Positions 24,390 through 35,838 of a DNA stretch of 64,000 nucleotides are shown piece after piece. This DNA comes from Typha latifolia. Taxonomy: Eukaryota > Streptophyta > Magnoliopsida > Poales > Typhaceae. The stretch spans positions 10,923,188 through 10,987,187 of the forward strand of contig CM034101.1 of assembly GCA_019914945.1 (NCBI GenBank). Direction: 5' to 3'. Position 1 is the first letter of the stretch, and each line of letters starts with the position of its first letter. The position numbers and the translations under genes were made by a program. The notes beneath the pieces were generated by a model, which worked only from the letters and a program-made list of their open reading frames with translations, was not told the DNA's origin and searched no databases.

Positions 24390-24990
24390 ATGAGCGATGG
24401 GTCTCCTATTTTTTTACCTCGTCAACACACTCAAAGAAATAAATGAGATCTTAATGAATGATACCTTCAGAGTATTAAAGTGGATGACACAATATTTGAT
24501 GGTCAGTTATACCCTCAATAATTTCTAGACTTGCTAAGGACATGTATCGTTATTTTAAATAGTATATATAATATGTTTGATACTTAAAAAGTTAGGTTTG
24601 CTGCCATGAAATTAACTAGAGAAGAAAATTAATATTGGACCAATGTTGAAACTCTATATGAAATTAGGGGTGAGTTGCTTATTGAGATTTGGGCTAATAT
24701 AAAAAATGAGCTAAAATACAAATATCTTTCATCTTATTATCCTAGATGACTAGACAAGTGGAGCCGAATTACCAAAGAAGTAACTCAGCTAAGGATTACG
24801 CTATGATTTTTGACGAGTTGATGGTTCAGTGCAGTTTAATTGAAACTAAAATGTCTATAAAAATTCTGTCTAGATTTAGAGCTAGCCTACATGAAGATCT
24901 AAGGAGTGAGCTCTTTGCTTGTAGCATTGATACGTTGAAAAAAAAATATATACAGCTTGGCCCAAGACTTGGAGGGGTCTAGATCTAGTC
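24390..24990 (+). pseudogene. Ty3/gypsy chromovirus gag relic
   Basis: Across stops and frameshifts the translation keeps the plant Ty3 gag landmarks: IKVDDTIFDGQLYPQ, then KVRFAAMKLTREEN followed by YWTNVE, then a segment matching the ...DYAMIFDELMVQCSLIETK...RFRASLHEDLRSEL retrotransposon gag core. In intact elements this protein forms the virus-like particle. It is the first coding block of the plus-strand element running to about 29.5 kb. Confidence 0.8.
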
Positions 24991-25259
24991 AGCTCTCCAG
25001 GAGTCAAGAAACTAGGGCTTAGATTCATAAACACTCTATAAGTCCTTACCAACCCAAGTCTGCCAATTAATCCTATAGTCGATCTACCCCTAGCCCCTCC
25101 CAACCCAAGGTAGATTATGAGGGTAAGAGCATCAAGAAGGATATTTCCAAGATTAATCCACATGTCAAATGCTACAAATATCAAAGCTATGGGCATGTTA
25201 CTGTAAATTATGTAAGCTCATATAAAATTAGCTTAATTGAAAAACCCTTCTATAAGGAC

Positions 25260-25830
25260 CCCGAAATTCGATGGATATTCACCATGTAGATGGGGAAGAA
25301 GAAAACTTTGAAGATAAAAGGGAAGAAACCACCTTAGGATGCTTGAGACACACAAATTCCACCAGATCGCAGGTTGTTAGACATGCTCTCTCCCAACCAA
25401 AGGTCAATATTGATTGTAGACGTAATTCTATTTTCCATACATTCACAAAAGTTGGAGGTACAAATTGCAAAGTGATTGTGGAAAGTGAGAGTTGTATAAA
25501 TGTCGTGTCCTCTATCGTTATTTCAAAAGTAAACCTAAAGGCTACAAGGTCTCACAGATTAGCTCAAGCATGCTCAAGATTAAAGAGCAGTGCTTGGTCC
25601 CTATAGAGTTCACTACTTATAAGTATAAGATCTAGTGCAATGTTTGGACCATGGGCATGGGTCAAATTATTCTTGGTAGGTTTTGGCTATTCAATAACGA
25701 TGTTCATATATATGGTCATTTAAATATATGTATGTTTGAACATGAGGATAAGAAGAATAGAATTATACTCTCTCAGCCTAGAATTGGTAGTGAAGAAGCT
25801 TAATACCGCCAAGCCTAAAAGTAGAGTAAA
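25260..25830 (+). pseudogene. Ty3/gypsy protease region relic
   Basis: The translation includes RNSIFHTFTKVGGTNCKVIV, then ESESCINVVSSIVISKVNL where the Asp-Ser/Thr-Gly active triplet is expected, and further on TMGMGQIILG. The catalytic Asp is replaced (V-E-S-E-S), so it could not work even without the stop codons. Confidence 0.75.
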
Positions 25831-25859
25831 CATGATTACACCAAAAGTTGCGTGAGATG

Positions 25860-27310
25860 AGTAAAGAAACTCTTATTTTAATTCTTGCTGCTCAAGAAAT
25901 TTCAAAGAAACATAATGAATCAATCCCTCTTGAGACCACTCCTGTGATTGAAGAATTCTCTAATGTTTTCCCTAAAGATCTTCTAGATAAATTTACCACC
26001 AATGTGGGACATTTAGCATACTATCGATCTCGTCCGATGCTTTTCTTCCTAACTTGCCTAATTATCTGCACAATCCAATTGAACACGTAGAATTTAAACG
26101 ACAAGTTGATAAGCTATTAAAAAAAGTTTCTAAGGAAAATCCTAAGTCCTTGCACAGTTTCTATATTATTAATACCATAGAGGAATGAAACTATGTGTAT
26201 GTGTGTTGACAGTCATGTCATTAATAGAATAATGTTAAACACACCATTTTGTCATTCCTTATTTGAATGACATGTTGGATATGATGGCAGGTGCCATGAT
26301 ATTTATCACAGATAGATCTAAAAAGTGGCTATCACGAAATTAATATATGCCTTGCTGACAAGTGGAAGATTATCTATACAACAAAATATTGGTTGTATGA
26401 ATAGATGATCATGCCTTTTGGCTTGACTAATGCTCTGAATACTTTCATGAGAGTGATGACTCAAGTACTATGATCCTTTATAGGATAATTTTTGGTCGTA
26501 TACTTTGATAACATTCTTATCTACAATCGATCTCGGGAGCAACACATACGCCATCTTTGTCAAGTCTATACTGCCATAAGAAAAGATGATTGTACACAAA
26601 TCCTAAGAAACGTATATTTCTGACAAACAAAGCCATTTTCTTGGGGTTCATTATTTTATCTGAAGGAGTCTCTATCGACCCTAAAAAGGGCAAAGCTATT
26701 AATAAATAGCTCGGGCAAAAAAAAAAAGAAGCTTGAGCTCTGTAGTATAAGAGATGTAAGAAGTTTTCACGAGCTCCCAACCTTCTTTTGTCAGTTCATT
26801 AGAGGGTTCGTACCATTATGACTTTGATAACTGAATGCCTCAAGAAGGGTAAATTTGAGTGGTCAAGGAGTGCTACCAAAGCTTTCTTTAAAAGTAAGAG
26901 AAAAATGGTGGAAGCCCTCATCATGCAACTCCTCGACTTTTTTAAAGTTTTTTAGGTTATATGTGATGCTTCAAGAATTGGCATAGAAGGAGTCCTGAGC
27001 CAAGAGGGTCATCTAATTAGCTACTTTAGTTAAAAAAACTAAATGAAACTAGACAGCGGTACACCATCTACGATAAGAAATTCTATACAGTGGTTTAATA
27101 TCTTCACTACTTGAGGCATTACTTGCCCCCACAAAAATTTGTTATTTTCTCTTACCACGATGCCTTTGTTATATCAACTCCTAGAAGAAGCTTAACGCTA
27201 GACACGGTAGGTGGATTGAATTTCTTCAAGATTATATGTATACTGTATTGCACAAATCTAGAGTTGAGAACGAAGTTGCTAATGCACTAAGCCATCACAT
27301 TATCCTTCTT
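25860..27310 (+). pseudogene. Ty3/gypsy reverse transcriptase and RNase H relic
   Basis: Recognisable pieces in order: VIEEFSNVFPKDLLDKF (protease-RT link), HVEFKRQVDKLLKK, IPYLNDMLDMMAGA, FTNPKKR and FLGFI-LSEGVSIDPKK (thumb), RWIEFLQDYMYTVLHKS and RVENEVANALSHH (end of RNase H). There are many stops and frameshifts; the YxDD catalytic region is ruined. Confidence 0.75.
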
Positions 27311-27379
27311 TCAAAAATGAGTGCGGAGGTCATGGACTTTGATTCGTGTCCGAATTTTCATGAAGTTACTACCTGTTAA

Positions 27380-27856
27380 GGGATGGAGTGACCCATAAAT
27401 ATATGGTTTCATCATGTAGGATTGCTATCAATTTAAATCTCAAAAGCTATATTTCTCGAGCACCTCGTTATGAGAATTTTTAATTTGAGAATTGCATGCT
27501 GGAGGTCTAGCAAGACATTTTGGGCACGCAAAAACTATTAAAATTGCTAAACATCAATTTTCTAGCCGGTCTTAAGAGAGATGTTGTGAGACTTGTTGGT
27601 CGATGTCACACATATAAACTTGCTCAACAATGAAAGATGAATATGGGATTATATACACCTTTGCTTATTCCTACCTATCATTGGCAGAACGTTAGTATGG
27701 ACTTCCAAAGTCTAGTCGAAAGCATGGCATCATTCTAGCGTTAGTGGATCAGTTTCCTACATGGCACATCGTTAGGCTACATGGGCTTTCAAAAACCATT
27801 ATGTCAAATACGGATGTAAAGTTCATTAGCTAATTTTTAAAAACCTTATAGCATAT
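27380..27856 (+). pseudogene. Ty3/gypsy integrase relic, N-terminal part
   Basis: Contains the zinc-binding and early core region in pieces: GHAKTIKIAKHQFF-like, VRLVGRCHTYKLAQQ, GLYTPLLIPTYHWQNVSMDF. It is cut at 27856 by the start of an inserted LTR and resumes only as the far C-terminal part at about 28930, so most of the catalytic core is missing. Confidence 0.75.
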
Positions 27857-28925
27857 TGTAACACCCTAATTTAAAAAAAAAACCTGACGCACGCGTCGAG
27901 CACGTGCGTCAGGCCCTGCCACCCTCCCCCCTGTCCTCTCTTCTCCTTTCTTCTTCTTCCTCTTCCCTTGCCGTGCACACCACCCTCCCCACCTCCATTA
28001 ATCCCCTTCTCTCCCCTCCCACCGCATCGTTTCTGCTCCACCTCGCTACCTCTCTCCCTCTCCTCTCTCTCGGGTTGCCGACGTCGGAGCCGACAAAGCC
28101 CCGGACCGGAGCCCACTAATGCAACCTTGGTGGGCTGTGGTTGGACCCACAGCCCACCTTAGCCCACCAAGGCCCCTCTTGCCTATTGGGATAGGCTTGA
28201 GTCTAACCTATTACCCCCAGTCTAACCCATTACCCCCAGCCTCCACCTCGCTACCTCTCTCCCTCTAATTGTAGTTATAGTTATTATACCTTCTATGACA
28301 TTGTAGGAAATATCAGTATTAATATATACATCTAGTCTACCATGATATATCTTGACATGTGCAGTTATTGATAATTTAATCATAACGCCCTCGCTATATG
28401 AGATGATAGATGGTTATGTGATGGATGATTTTCTTGAGAGTATTTACCTTGTGTGATGAATAGCTCAGTGAGCTATGATAAATATGATTAATGTCTTGGT
28501 GGGCATGAGATGACTAGACTACTCTTTTATAGCTGTGCATAACATGTAAACACTATGATTGTATGAATAAAAGATTATAGTAAGCTTTATATCTGTGTGG
28601 ACTTATCCTAATACGTTTAGGAATTGGCATGCTCCGGGATAGTGACGTGTAGTCCTTATTGATTGCATTGATTTATAACTCATGGTAAGTTATTTAAACA
28701 AGCGTATTGTTATTACTAGCAACTATAGGCATGCATTGGATATGCACCTATCATTTCATTATTATAGATTGTATGGATCCTATTTGCTGGGCTATGTGCT
28801 CACCACCTCTTGGTGGCATTATTTCAGAGCTAGGGGACATAGGTGCAGGTAACGAGGAGTAGCTGCCTTTTTATTTCAGTATATCTATTTGTTGTATTGA
28901 ACCGAGACAATATATGGTTATAAAT
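27857..28925 (+). mobile_element. LTR inserted in the chromovirus integrase
   Basis: It starts with the canonical TGTAACACCC of plant chromovirus LTRs exactly where the integrase reading is lost. Near the start is a perfect hairpin with CTGACGCACG/CGTGCGTCAG arms (27884-27912), followed by a CT-rich GC block and then the typical ...TGCTCACCACCTC...GGTGCAGGTAACGAGGAG region. The expected terminal ...TTACA is not found, and integrase sequence beyond is also missing, so the 3' end was probably lost in a deletion. Confidence 0.65.
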
Positions 28926-29505
28926 CTAAACAACCTATAGATCCCATTCCTATGGCCTATTATCATATGTTGCCTAAGTTTGCATCTATATTCGCATTAT
29001 ATATTCATGACTTGCATAAAGTAACTAGTAATAAAATTGCTCAAAATAATATCAATTATAAAATTTGAGCTAATCTAAGAAGGAGATTCAAAGAATTTAA
29101 TTTGGAGACTATGCGATAATTTGGACACATCCAAAATAGTTCTCTTCTGGAATTGTCAAAAAGTTTCATGCACAATGTGCTATACTGTTTAAAATTTTCA
29201 AAAAAAATAATGATAATATTTATGTTCTAGTTCTACAAAATGATTTCGGTATCATTTCTACTTTTAATATTGATAATCTAGTAGCTTATAAAGGTCCAAA
29301 TTTTACTCCAAATAATCTACTAGCTAGTGAGACGAAATTGATAAAATTTTAGGTAATAAAATCATCTCAACTAGAGAAGGTGGAAAAGAATAGTATCTAA
29401 TATATTGGAAAGGACAACCTACATTTGATGACACGTGGTTTGATCACCATGACTTAGAGAGACACCATCTTGATATCCTAGAGAAATATAAGAGCACTAA
29501 GGGGC
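28926..29505 (+). pseudogene. Ty3/gypsy integrase C-terminus and chromodomain relic
   Basis: The translation gives PIPMAYYHMLPKFASIFALY, IHDLHK, NLRRRFKEF and the GPNFTPNNLL end of integrase, followed by a chromodomain: ILGNKIISTREGGKE, YLIYWKGQPTFDDTW. The chromodomain places this plus-strand element among the chromoviruses, where the domain guides integration to marked chromatin. It ends where the next, opposite-strand element begins. Confidence 0.8.
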
Positions 29506-29509
29506 ACAT

Positions 29510-30071
29510 TCGACGAGTTGAGTTCTATTATGGTCGGCGGAGAAGATGGATGGGTTGTCGAGCTGGTTAGTGGTGGGGATGGCGTCAAGGTTGGGAATGG
29601 AGGACAATGGCAGTTGCAGCTAAGGCTGGATTGGCTCGAAGATGGATCAAAGGTGGAGATGATGGTTGTGGTGAGGGAGATTAGAGATGGGGTGGTGCTG
29701 AGCTGGTGAAGAAGAAGATGGGCTACGGTGAAGTGATGTGAGGGAGAAGAGAGTGTAGGTGTTAGGCTAGTATAAGGGAAACTCAGTTGGTGGCCTGGGG
29801 ATGGGAGCCACTAGCTGAGGGTAGGGTTTTATAGAGAGAGAGAGAGAGGAAGAGAATAAGAAAATAAGGGTAGTTCTTCCTTGATACATTGGGGTTCTCA
29901 CCACATCTCATTTGTTGTGGCTACCCCATTTTATGTGATTTGCCCTCCAAGCAACCTAGACTAGACTCAACTTACTAGACCAACACACCAAGTGAGTTTA
30001 TGACTCGACTAGACCAACTATGGCTTGACTAGACTAACTAGCTTTAGGCTAGTTTACAACAATCCACCACA
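29510..30071 (-). mobile_element. 3' LTR (left side) of minus-strand Ty3 element D
   Basis: A GGTGG/GATGG-rich then GAGA-rich sequence that ends ...TTTACAACA directly before ATCCACCACACTTCCGCCACC. That junction equals the LTR/polypurine junction of element A at 46173/46174. The left limit is approximate; the terminal TG was not identified with confidence. Confidence 0.5.
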
Positions 30072-30281
30072 CTTCCGCCACCTTGTTCTCAAAGTGTGAA
30101 GTCAGAGAAATGCTCAGCTATCTTGGACTCAAGCTCCCACATAGAGTCATTAGAGTGTCGACCCAACCGCTCCACTAAAACCTCCATCTATAGTCTCCTA
30201 TCTCTACATTGTCGCCTCTTGGCTAGAATCCTAATTGGCTCCACTAGGTGTGTCTCCTCCACGAGATTGAGTATGTCCACA
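30072..30281 (-). pseudogene. 3' end of element D polyprotein
   Basis: Aligns by eye with the stretch 46174-46330 of element A (CACCTTGTTCTCAAAGTGTGAA against ACCTTGTCCTCAAGGTTTGAA, then 'agctccca'), i.e. the end of pol with the chromo-like tail. It is interrupted at 30282 by a solo LTR and continues at 31867. Confidence 0.6.
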
Positions 30282-31866
30282 TGTAACATCCCAAAAAGAA
30301 AAAAAAAGCGCACACATACGGGGAACATGTGCTCCTTTCCTTCTCCCTCCCTCACTTTTTTTTTCTTCTCTTTCTTTCTTTTCTTTTCTTTTTCTTCTTT
30401 CTTCTTTCTTCCCCTTCGCTAGTGGTCTTTGTCCCCCTTTCTTCTTCCAGTCACATCGGAGCTCTCTCATCCTCTAGGTAAGTTTGATTTACAATTCGTT
30501 AATCAATTTAGGTTTTCCTCTAATTTTTTCCCCTTTGCAATCTTGCTAGTAATATCAATGTGCAATACTGACCTATGTGATGGGCTTATAATTAAGGTCC
30601 TTATATTGTTCGCCAGGTGATAGGCTAACGATTCTACTGTTAGGTTCTACCCTCCTTTGGGGGCATGTGTGTGGTTAGGTGTAAATATTGATATGGCTTA
30701 CGAGCGTAGCTCTACATAAGCCTATGTTACAAATTTGTGTTAAGGACCGGACAAAGATGGGGATGGGTTAGTTATTTGGATTGAGGGGAGATCTTAATGG
30801 TGATGTGAAGGAAGAAGAAGATGATATGTGGATGGGAATATTGGCGAATACGATTGGAGATAAGATGAAGGGAAAGAATGGGTCGCTCCTAGAAAAAGTA
30901 AGGCCACGATAGAAGAGGAGGAGGGTCTAACCAATGGAGGTTAGAGGACGATGTGAAGTTATAGCAAGGAAGAAGGAGAGAAAGGGAGAGAGATAGAGAG
31001 AGATAGGGAAGAAAATATGATTCCATACCATAACCCCACTAGGGTGCACTCCATAATACTTAGAGGCTACCCTTTGGACTCAAACACTCAAACAATAGAA
31101 ATAAAACCCTAAAAACAAAGTGTTCTCATCATGGTGCATTCTAGGCCGTTCGAACGTGAATTTTTCGTTCTCTATAATTGTGAACATGTGCAGGCGTTCG
31201 AACGCACAATTATCTTTCTCTGTATTTGTGAACATTTGCAAGCATTCGCACTGTGTGCATTCGAATGCCCCCGACAAAAACTTTATTTTTCTTCCAAAAC
31301 AAATTTATTTCAATTGATACAACCTGATCCGACTCCAGTTGTATCAATTTGGTAGTATGAGATGATGCATATCATATGACATAATGTTGGCATGAATTGT
31401 TGCCCAATAGGTTATCGCTTGCTAAAGCATGTGCGCATTAGATGAACATGTTGAGTATGGGATAATGATGCATTGATTTGATTATGATGAATATATTCAT
31501 ATTTACTTATTGTTATATTATTCATTGAGCTACTTTTAGACTATAGTAGTTAATACTTATTGGGTTTTATGCTCACCATCGTTTGGTGAAATTAGTATAT
31601 GACCCCAGGCCCGTGGAGGATCTGACAAAGGCTGGTGTTTACCTAGATGGCTTGTTGCTCTTGTGTGGGCATTAATTTATATTTGTATGGATATGCATTT
31701 TGGGCTTGTTGTGGCCTTAGTATTATGGGCTTCTTCCGTCTGTATTATTTGAGAAAATATGAGTTTTTATCTTATATATTATATTGAAACATTGACTAAC
31801 GGGTCACGTGATAATCAAGTGAGTTCTTCCCATGTGAGGGGGATGTTTTTAGTGGCGGGTGTTACA
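30282..31866 (+). mobile_element. Solo LTR (TGTAAC...GTTACA) inserted in element D
   Basis: Starts TGTAACATCCC and ends GGGTGTTACA, perfect chromovirus-type LTR ends, and splits element D between 30281 and 31867. The flanks CCACA and CCATG share only three bases of a possible 5-bp duplication. A pyrimidine-rich zone at 30330-30420 creates spurious frames. It carries a further nested LTR at about 30735-31346. Confidence 0.75.
30735..31346 (-). mobile_element. Nested LTR related to element A, inside the 30.3-31.9 kb LTR
   Basis: Shows the family marks of the A and B LTRs: a GAGG/GATGG-rich half, repeated CGTTCGAACG palindromes separated by 'ctctgtatttgtgaac', and an end in ...GTTGTATCA. A 12-bp inverted repeat (AATTGATACAAC / GTTGTATCAATT) brackets the last 38 bases at 31312-31349. 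The left limit is uncertain. Confidence 0.5.
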
Positions 31867-33130
31867 CCATGTCCATGATCTGGTTTGCCCTAACTCGAGC
31901 CTTCAAGACTGAAACATGGAACACTGGATAGATGTGAGATCATGCTAGCAATGCCAATCTGTATTCTATCGAACCTAACCGCTCGAGCACTCTAAATGAC
32001 CCAAAGTACTAGTGATTTTGGTTGTGCACTAGTCTTAGAGTTACCTATCGATACGGTTGAACACGCACGAACACTAGATCACCGATTTCAAACTCCTACA
32101 CACAATGCCTGCGATTGTAGATCTACTTCATGCAGTTTTGCGCCTCTACCATGTGGGTCCTCAGCCTCCTCAGGGTGGTTCTGTCTTTGTCCATGCTGTA
32201 AATGCTACGAAATCATAGGTTCGCAAGGTCAGGGGTGGCCTACCATACACTGCCTCATGGTGGGTCATCCGGATGCTAGTGGGAAAGGTAGTGTTGTAGG
32301 ACCATTCTGCCCAAGGTAGATAGTCAAACCACCTCTTAGGGCGCTCTCCTAGAAACAGCGAAGATACTGCTCGATGCCCCGATTCACCACCTTAGTTTGG
32401 CCATCAATGTGCGGGTGGTAGGCTAAACTGAGGTCTAATGGGACCCTCCAGCATGAAGTACCTATCCAAAAGTCATTAATGAAGATCCCATCTCGGTTTG
32501 AGACTATGGAACAAGGTGGGCCATAGAGTTTGTTGACGTCATGTATAAATACCTCTGCTATGGTCTTCGCTGAAATGGGTGTGCTAGGGATAAGATATGG
32601 GCATATTGCTTCGCCTGTCTACCACCACAAATATGACATAGTACCCTCACACTACTTGTAGCTCCTTAATGAAATCCATAGAGATGTCCTCCTAAACCTG
32701 CTCTATAATTGGTAAAGGTTTTAATAATCCCCCTGGCCTGATGGAATCGGCCTTTGCTCACTAGCACACCTCGCACGCCCTCACGTGCGTTGTCATCGTC
32801 TTCTTCATTCTGTCTCACGTACAACTTTGCAAAAGTCATTTGTAGATCCTCAATGTGCCGACCTAGATGTGCCCTCTATCCAATAGTAATCTATTATGCT
32901 CTCGAGCTCGGGGTGAATCGCTAGGCTATCTGCCAGTTCTTACATCAATCTCAATATCTCTAGGTCAGCTATACTTACTCTCTATAGGTTCTCGAGAAAA
33001 AGAAAACTTGACATCAATATGGTCGCCAACTCACAGGTGCGAACTGTCGGGATAGTTCATCCCCTGCCTTGTTTTCGACCCTTTCTTGTACTACCACTCA
33101 TAAACATACTGCAATAGTTTGGTGACCCTC
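31867..33130 (-). pseudogene. Element D integrase relic (Ty3/gypsy)
   Basis: Minus-strand reading, with many lesions, gives the integrase core in pieces: SLAYHPHIDGQTKVVNRGIE with the third catalytic position, SNRDGIFINDFW with the second, and an AEVFIHDV-like segment between. Nucleotide similarity to element A's integrase (46.3-47.3 kb) is plain. The right part to about 33050 covers the zinc-binding and linker region and then fades; neither RT nor gag follows, so the 5' half is lost. Confidence 0.75.
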
Positions 33131-33140
33131 CTCTACTATG

Positions 33141-33405
33141 TTGTTAGGTGACAAATCCAAGTTTTTCAAACTTGAAGACTATGAAGGGAGAGTTGTGACC
33201 TTTGGAGACTAGAATTCAACCAACGTAATTGGAAAGGGAAGGTAAGTACTCTAGGTGTGCCTATACTTAATAATGCCCTATATGTTAAAGGTTTGAAAGC
33301 GAATCTCCTAAGTATTAATCAATTTTGTGATGAAATTATAAGGTAAAATTCTCTAAAATTGATTGTACTATTCTAGATTATGAAGGTAATGTTATAAGTA
33401 GATGA
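33141..33405 (+). pseudogene. Ty1/copia relic K, protease/pre-integrase piece
   Basis: The plus-strand translation reads KLEDYEGRVVTFGD, then IGKGKVSTLGVPILNNALY and VKGLKANLLSINQFCDE, the well-known copia segment between protease and the GAG-pre-integrase domain. It is cut on the right by the hAT-like element and continues after 36.8 kb. Confidence 0.8.
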
Positions 33406-33545
33406 GATTATTGAGTGGGCTGGGCCGAGTTTGGGCCAGGCTAGAATAGTCTAGCCCATTACAGCCCATCGGCTTTGAGAGATCGGGCCAGCCGAGCCGG
33501 GCTCTGCCTCATAATGGGGATTTTCTTGCTGAGATGGATTAAGAT

Positions 33546-33827
33546 TTTTAGCGGCGAGTTCTTCTTATTTGCAAAGAGTAAATTTTCCGGCTTGAGTTCG
33601 GAGTGGATTGCGCCATTTTGGTGGCAGAGCTGCACAACCTCGACGATGGTCCACGTGACGGCGGCAGTGGCTCTCTCTGTGTAATGGCCCCTCTCCACAA
33701 TCCAATCAAAGAGCTTGCTGCCCTCGCAAAGCTCCATGACCAAATGCATCGCGCTCTCATTCTCGCATGCCTCCTTCAAGCTCACGATGCTAGGATTCTG
33801 AGGCAAATCGCACATGATGGCGACTTG
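33546..33827 (-). pseudogene. Captured fragment of a calcium-dependent protein kinase (CDPK) gene
   Basis: About 94 residues of the kinase domain read without a stop, from [16 protein letters not shown] (alpha-C region), through [16 protein letters not shown] (hinge) and [11 protein letters not shown], to the catalytic loop and [10 protein letters not shown]. The NKK(E)NSPLK stretch and GHYTERAA-like segment are diagnostic of plant CDPKs. The catalytic loop reads HSELKPEN where active kinases have H-R-D, so the catalytic Asp is lost. Similarity stops right after SPLK, before the DFG motif, and begins abruptly at VAIM; the N-terminal half, calmodulin-like EF hands and introns are absent. This is a fragment, not a gene; its position inside hAT-like ends suggests transposon capture. 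Confidence 0.82.
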
Positions 33828-33959
33828 GCTAGTTGTTGGCCACTTGGCCTTTGAGTAATTGGCCTTTGAGAGGTTTATCAGAGGGTTTTTTTAAGAGGTT
33901 TATAAAAAACACACAAATGAGTAAATAGTTGCATACGAGCTTGAAGGAGGCATACTAGC

Positions 33960-35327
33960 GATTGTAGTTGTAGGAGAATAAGAGCTTGACAACATCTAGT
34001 TCATTATTAAAAAATCTAGTGCATCAAAAAATACTTTTAAAAAATCTCTTACTTTCTCTGCATTTTCCCATTCTAAATCAGTAGGACATTCTAATTCATT
34101 ATTAATATCTAAAGAAACATAAGAAATTATAGCATTTTGATATTCGAGTACTAATTCTAATATTTTAAAAGTAGAGTTCCATCTATATTGACATCAAATT
34201 AAAGTTTTTTTAGCTTTCAATCCAAATCTTTTACACATATTTGCAAATGTTGTAGCTCTTTTATCATTAAAAATAATATGATGTATAATTTCTCTTATTT
34301 TATGAATTATCTCAGAAATTTCTTTTAGACCACTTTGTACAATTAAAATTATAATATGACACATGCATCTATTATATAATAATTCACCATTACAAAGTAA
34401 AGAAAGAAAACATCAAAGATTAGAAATTATAGAATCATTATTAGAAGCATTATCAAGAGTGAGAGAAAAAAAATCTTATTTTGAATAATAGTACGAGAAA
34501 GATATTCACCAATATGACTCTCATCAAGTTTTCAAAAAGAAATTATTCGTTTTTATATTTTCTTATTATCATCAATAAAATGGGCGCTTATACACATAAA
34601 AGACCAACATTGGCGTGAAGTCTAAATATCACTAGTAAAAGAAATTCTAGATTTTAATTTTTCAAAATCTAAAACTAATTTTTCTTTTTCTTTAGCAAAA
34701 CATTTTAAAACATCTCTTCTAATTGTGTGACGAGAAATTCTTTTAAAAGCCAGATTAAACCCTCTTTGTAAACAACTTTCAAGTTTCAGATCATCACCCG
34801 TAGCAAAAGGTTTATTTCTACAAATAATATATTTAACAATTTCTTACGAGCATTTTTATAATTTCATTAAAAATTAGAAAGATTTCTAGAAGTACCTTGA
34901 TCAAGCAACATTTGACCAATATTAAGTTGACATTTTTTATACTTATTTTTAATATGTCTCATTAGGTGAGTAGGCCATTCTTAGTTAATGCAGAAAAATT
35001 ATGATTACATTGAAGACATTTAGCTTTACAATCTATAATATTACCTTAGCCATCTTTCATTTCAATCTTTTTGAAATACTTGCAAACCTCGGACTTTAAT
35101 CTCTTAGAACCGATTGATGATGAAGCCGAAGCCGAAGCTAAAGTTTCCAAATCATGTTGAGGTTGAGATGCGGGTGTAAGATTAATTGAATTATCGCCCT
35201 CTGGTTGCGATTCTACATGATAGAATTTGCTAATTGGAAAACTAAAAATCTTGAGACTTGTAATTTGAAAAGAACTTGAGAGATTAGAGAATTTGAGAAT
35301 GTGTGATGAACTTAGAAGATTTATCAT
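33960..35327 (-). pseudogene. hAT transposase pseudogene (BED zinc finger type)
   Basis: The 5' part at 35046-35327 is an open 93-codon frame ending SKRLKSEVCKYFKKIEMKDG, the start of a BED zinc finger. Further along, through stops and frameshifts, recognisable pieces include NVGLLCVSAHFIDD, SLTLDNASNNDSIIS and a RCMCHIIILIVQSGLKEIS segment, hallmarks of plant Ac/Tam3-type transposases. The dimerisation domain at the C terminus is not recognised. Confidence 0.8.
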
Positions 35328-35838
35328 CTATTTATAAGCATGAGAAAAGTTAAAATTACCAAATAAAACCCTATAAACTAGTTGTTTATTTTTGTTAAAA
35401 GGGTAAAACAATAAAAAAATGGAAGTCCTAATTTTCTAATGTTTAGAATTTTGTAGCTATTTTTAGAAATTTTTTACCGTTACCTTATTTTTTAAAAAAT
35501 CATTTTTGTTCCTCCATTTTTAAAAAAATAAATAATATATTAAAAAAATAGTATAGAGAGTACTGTATAGAGCTGATCACCAATTGGATAGGTGTGCTAA
35601 AAAAATGTAAAATGGTATAGTACCAAAACTTCCGTTGGTTTTTACTATAGTAGAACGAGCAGACTACTATAGCAGAACGTGTGGGCCAAATAGGCGGGCC
35701 AAATATGCGGACCAAGCAGGTGGGCTTCTGGGCTAGGCCAAACTGGCGAGCTTCTGGTTGGGCTGGGCGGGCAAACGGTCGGGCAGGCTGCCCATGAATA
35801 GTTCGGGCTCGGGCCAGGTTGAGCTTAGCCCTGTCCAA

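Larger units (their letters stand above)
33412..35838 (-). mobile_element. hAT-superfamily element carrying a kinase-gene fragment
   Basis: Bounded by GGGCC-rich terminal zones (33415-33508 and 35690-35838). The right end read inwards starts CAGGGCTAAGCTC, a hAT-like terminus, and the left end is worn. It splits copia relic K, whose two halves lie just outside. Inside, all read on the minus strand: hAT transposase remnants at 33960-35327 and, between these and the left end, a fragment of a plant CDPK gene (33546-33827). Confidence 0.6.

Noticed and set aside
30096..30470. Plus-strand frame with Phe/Ser-rich tail and its minus-strand Lys/Glu-rich partner
   Set aside because: Spans the border between element D and the solo LTR and the LTR's TTTC-rich leader; not a gene.
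33459..33815. CDPK-like frame as a functional gene
   Set aside because: Only part of the kinase domain is present, the catalytic Asp is lost, and DFG and EF hands are absent; called as a captured fragment instead.
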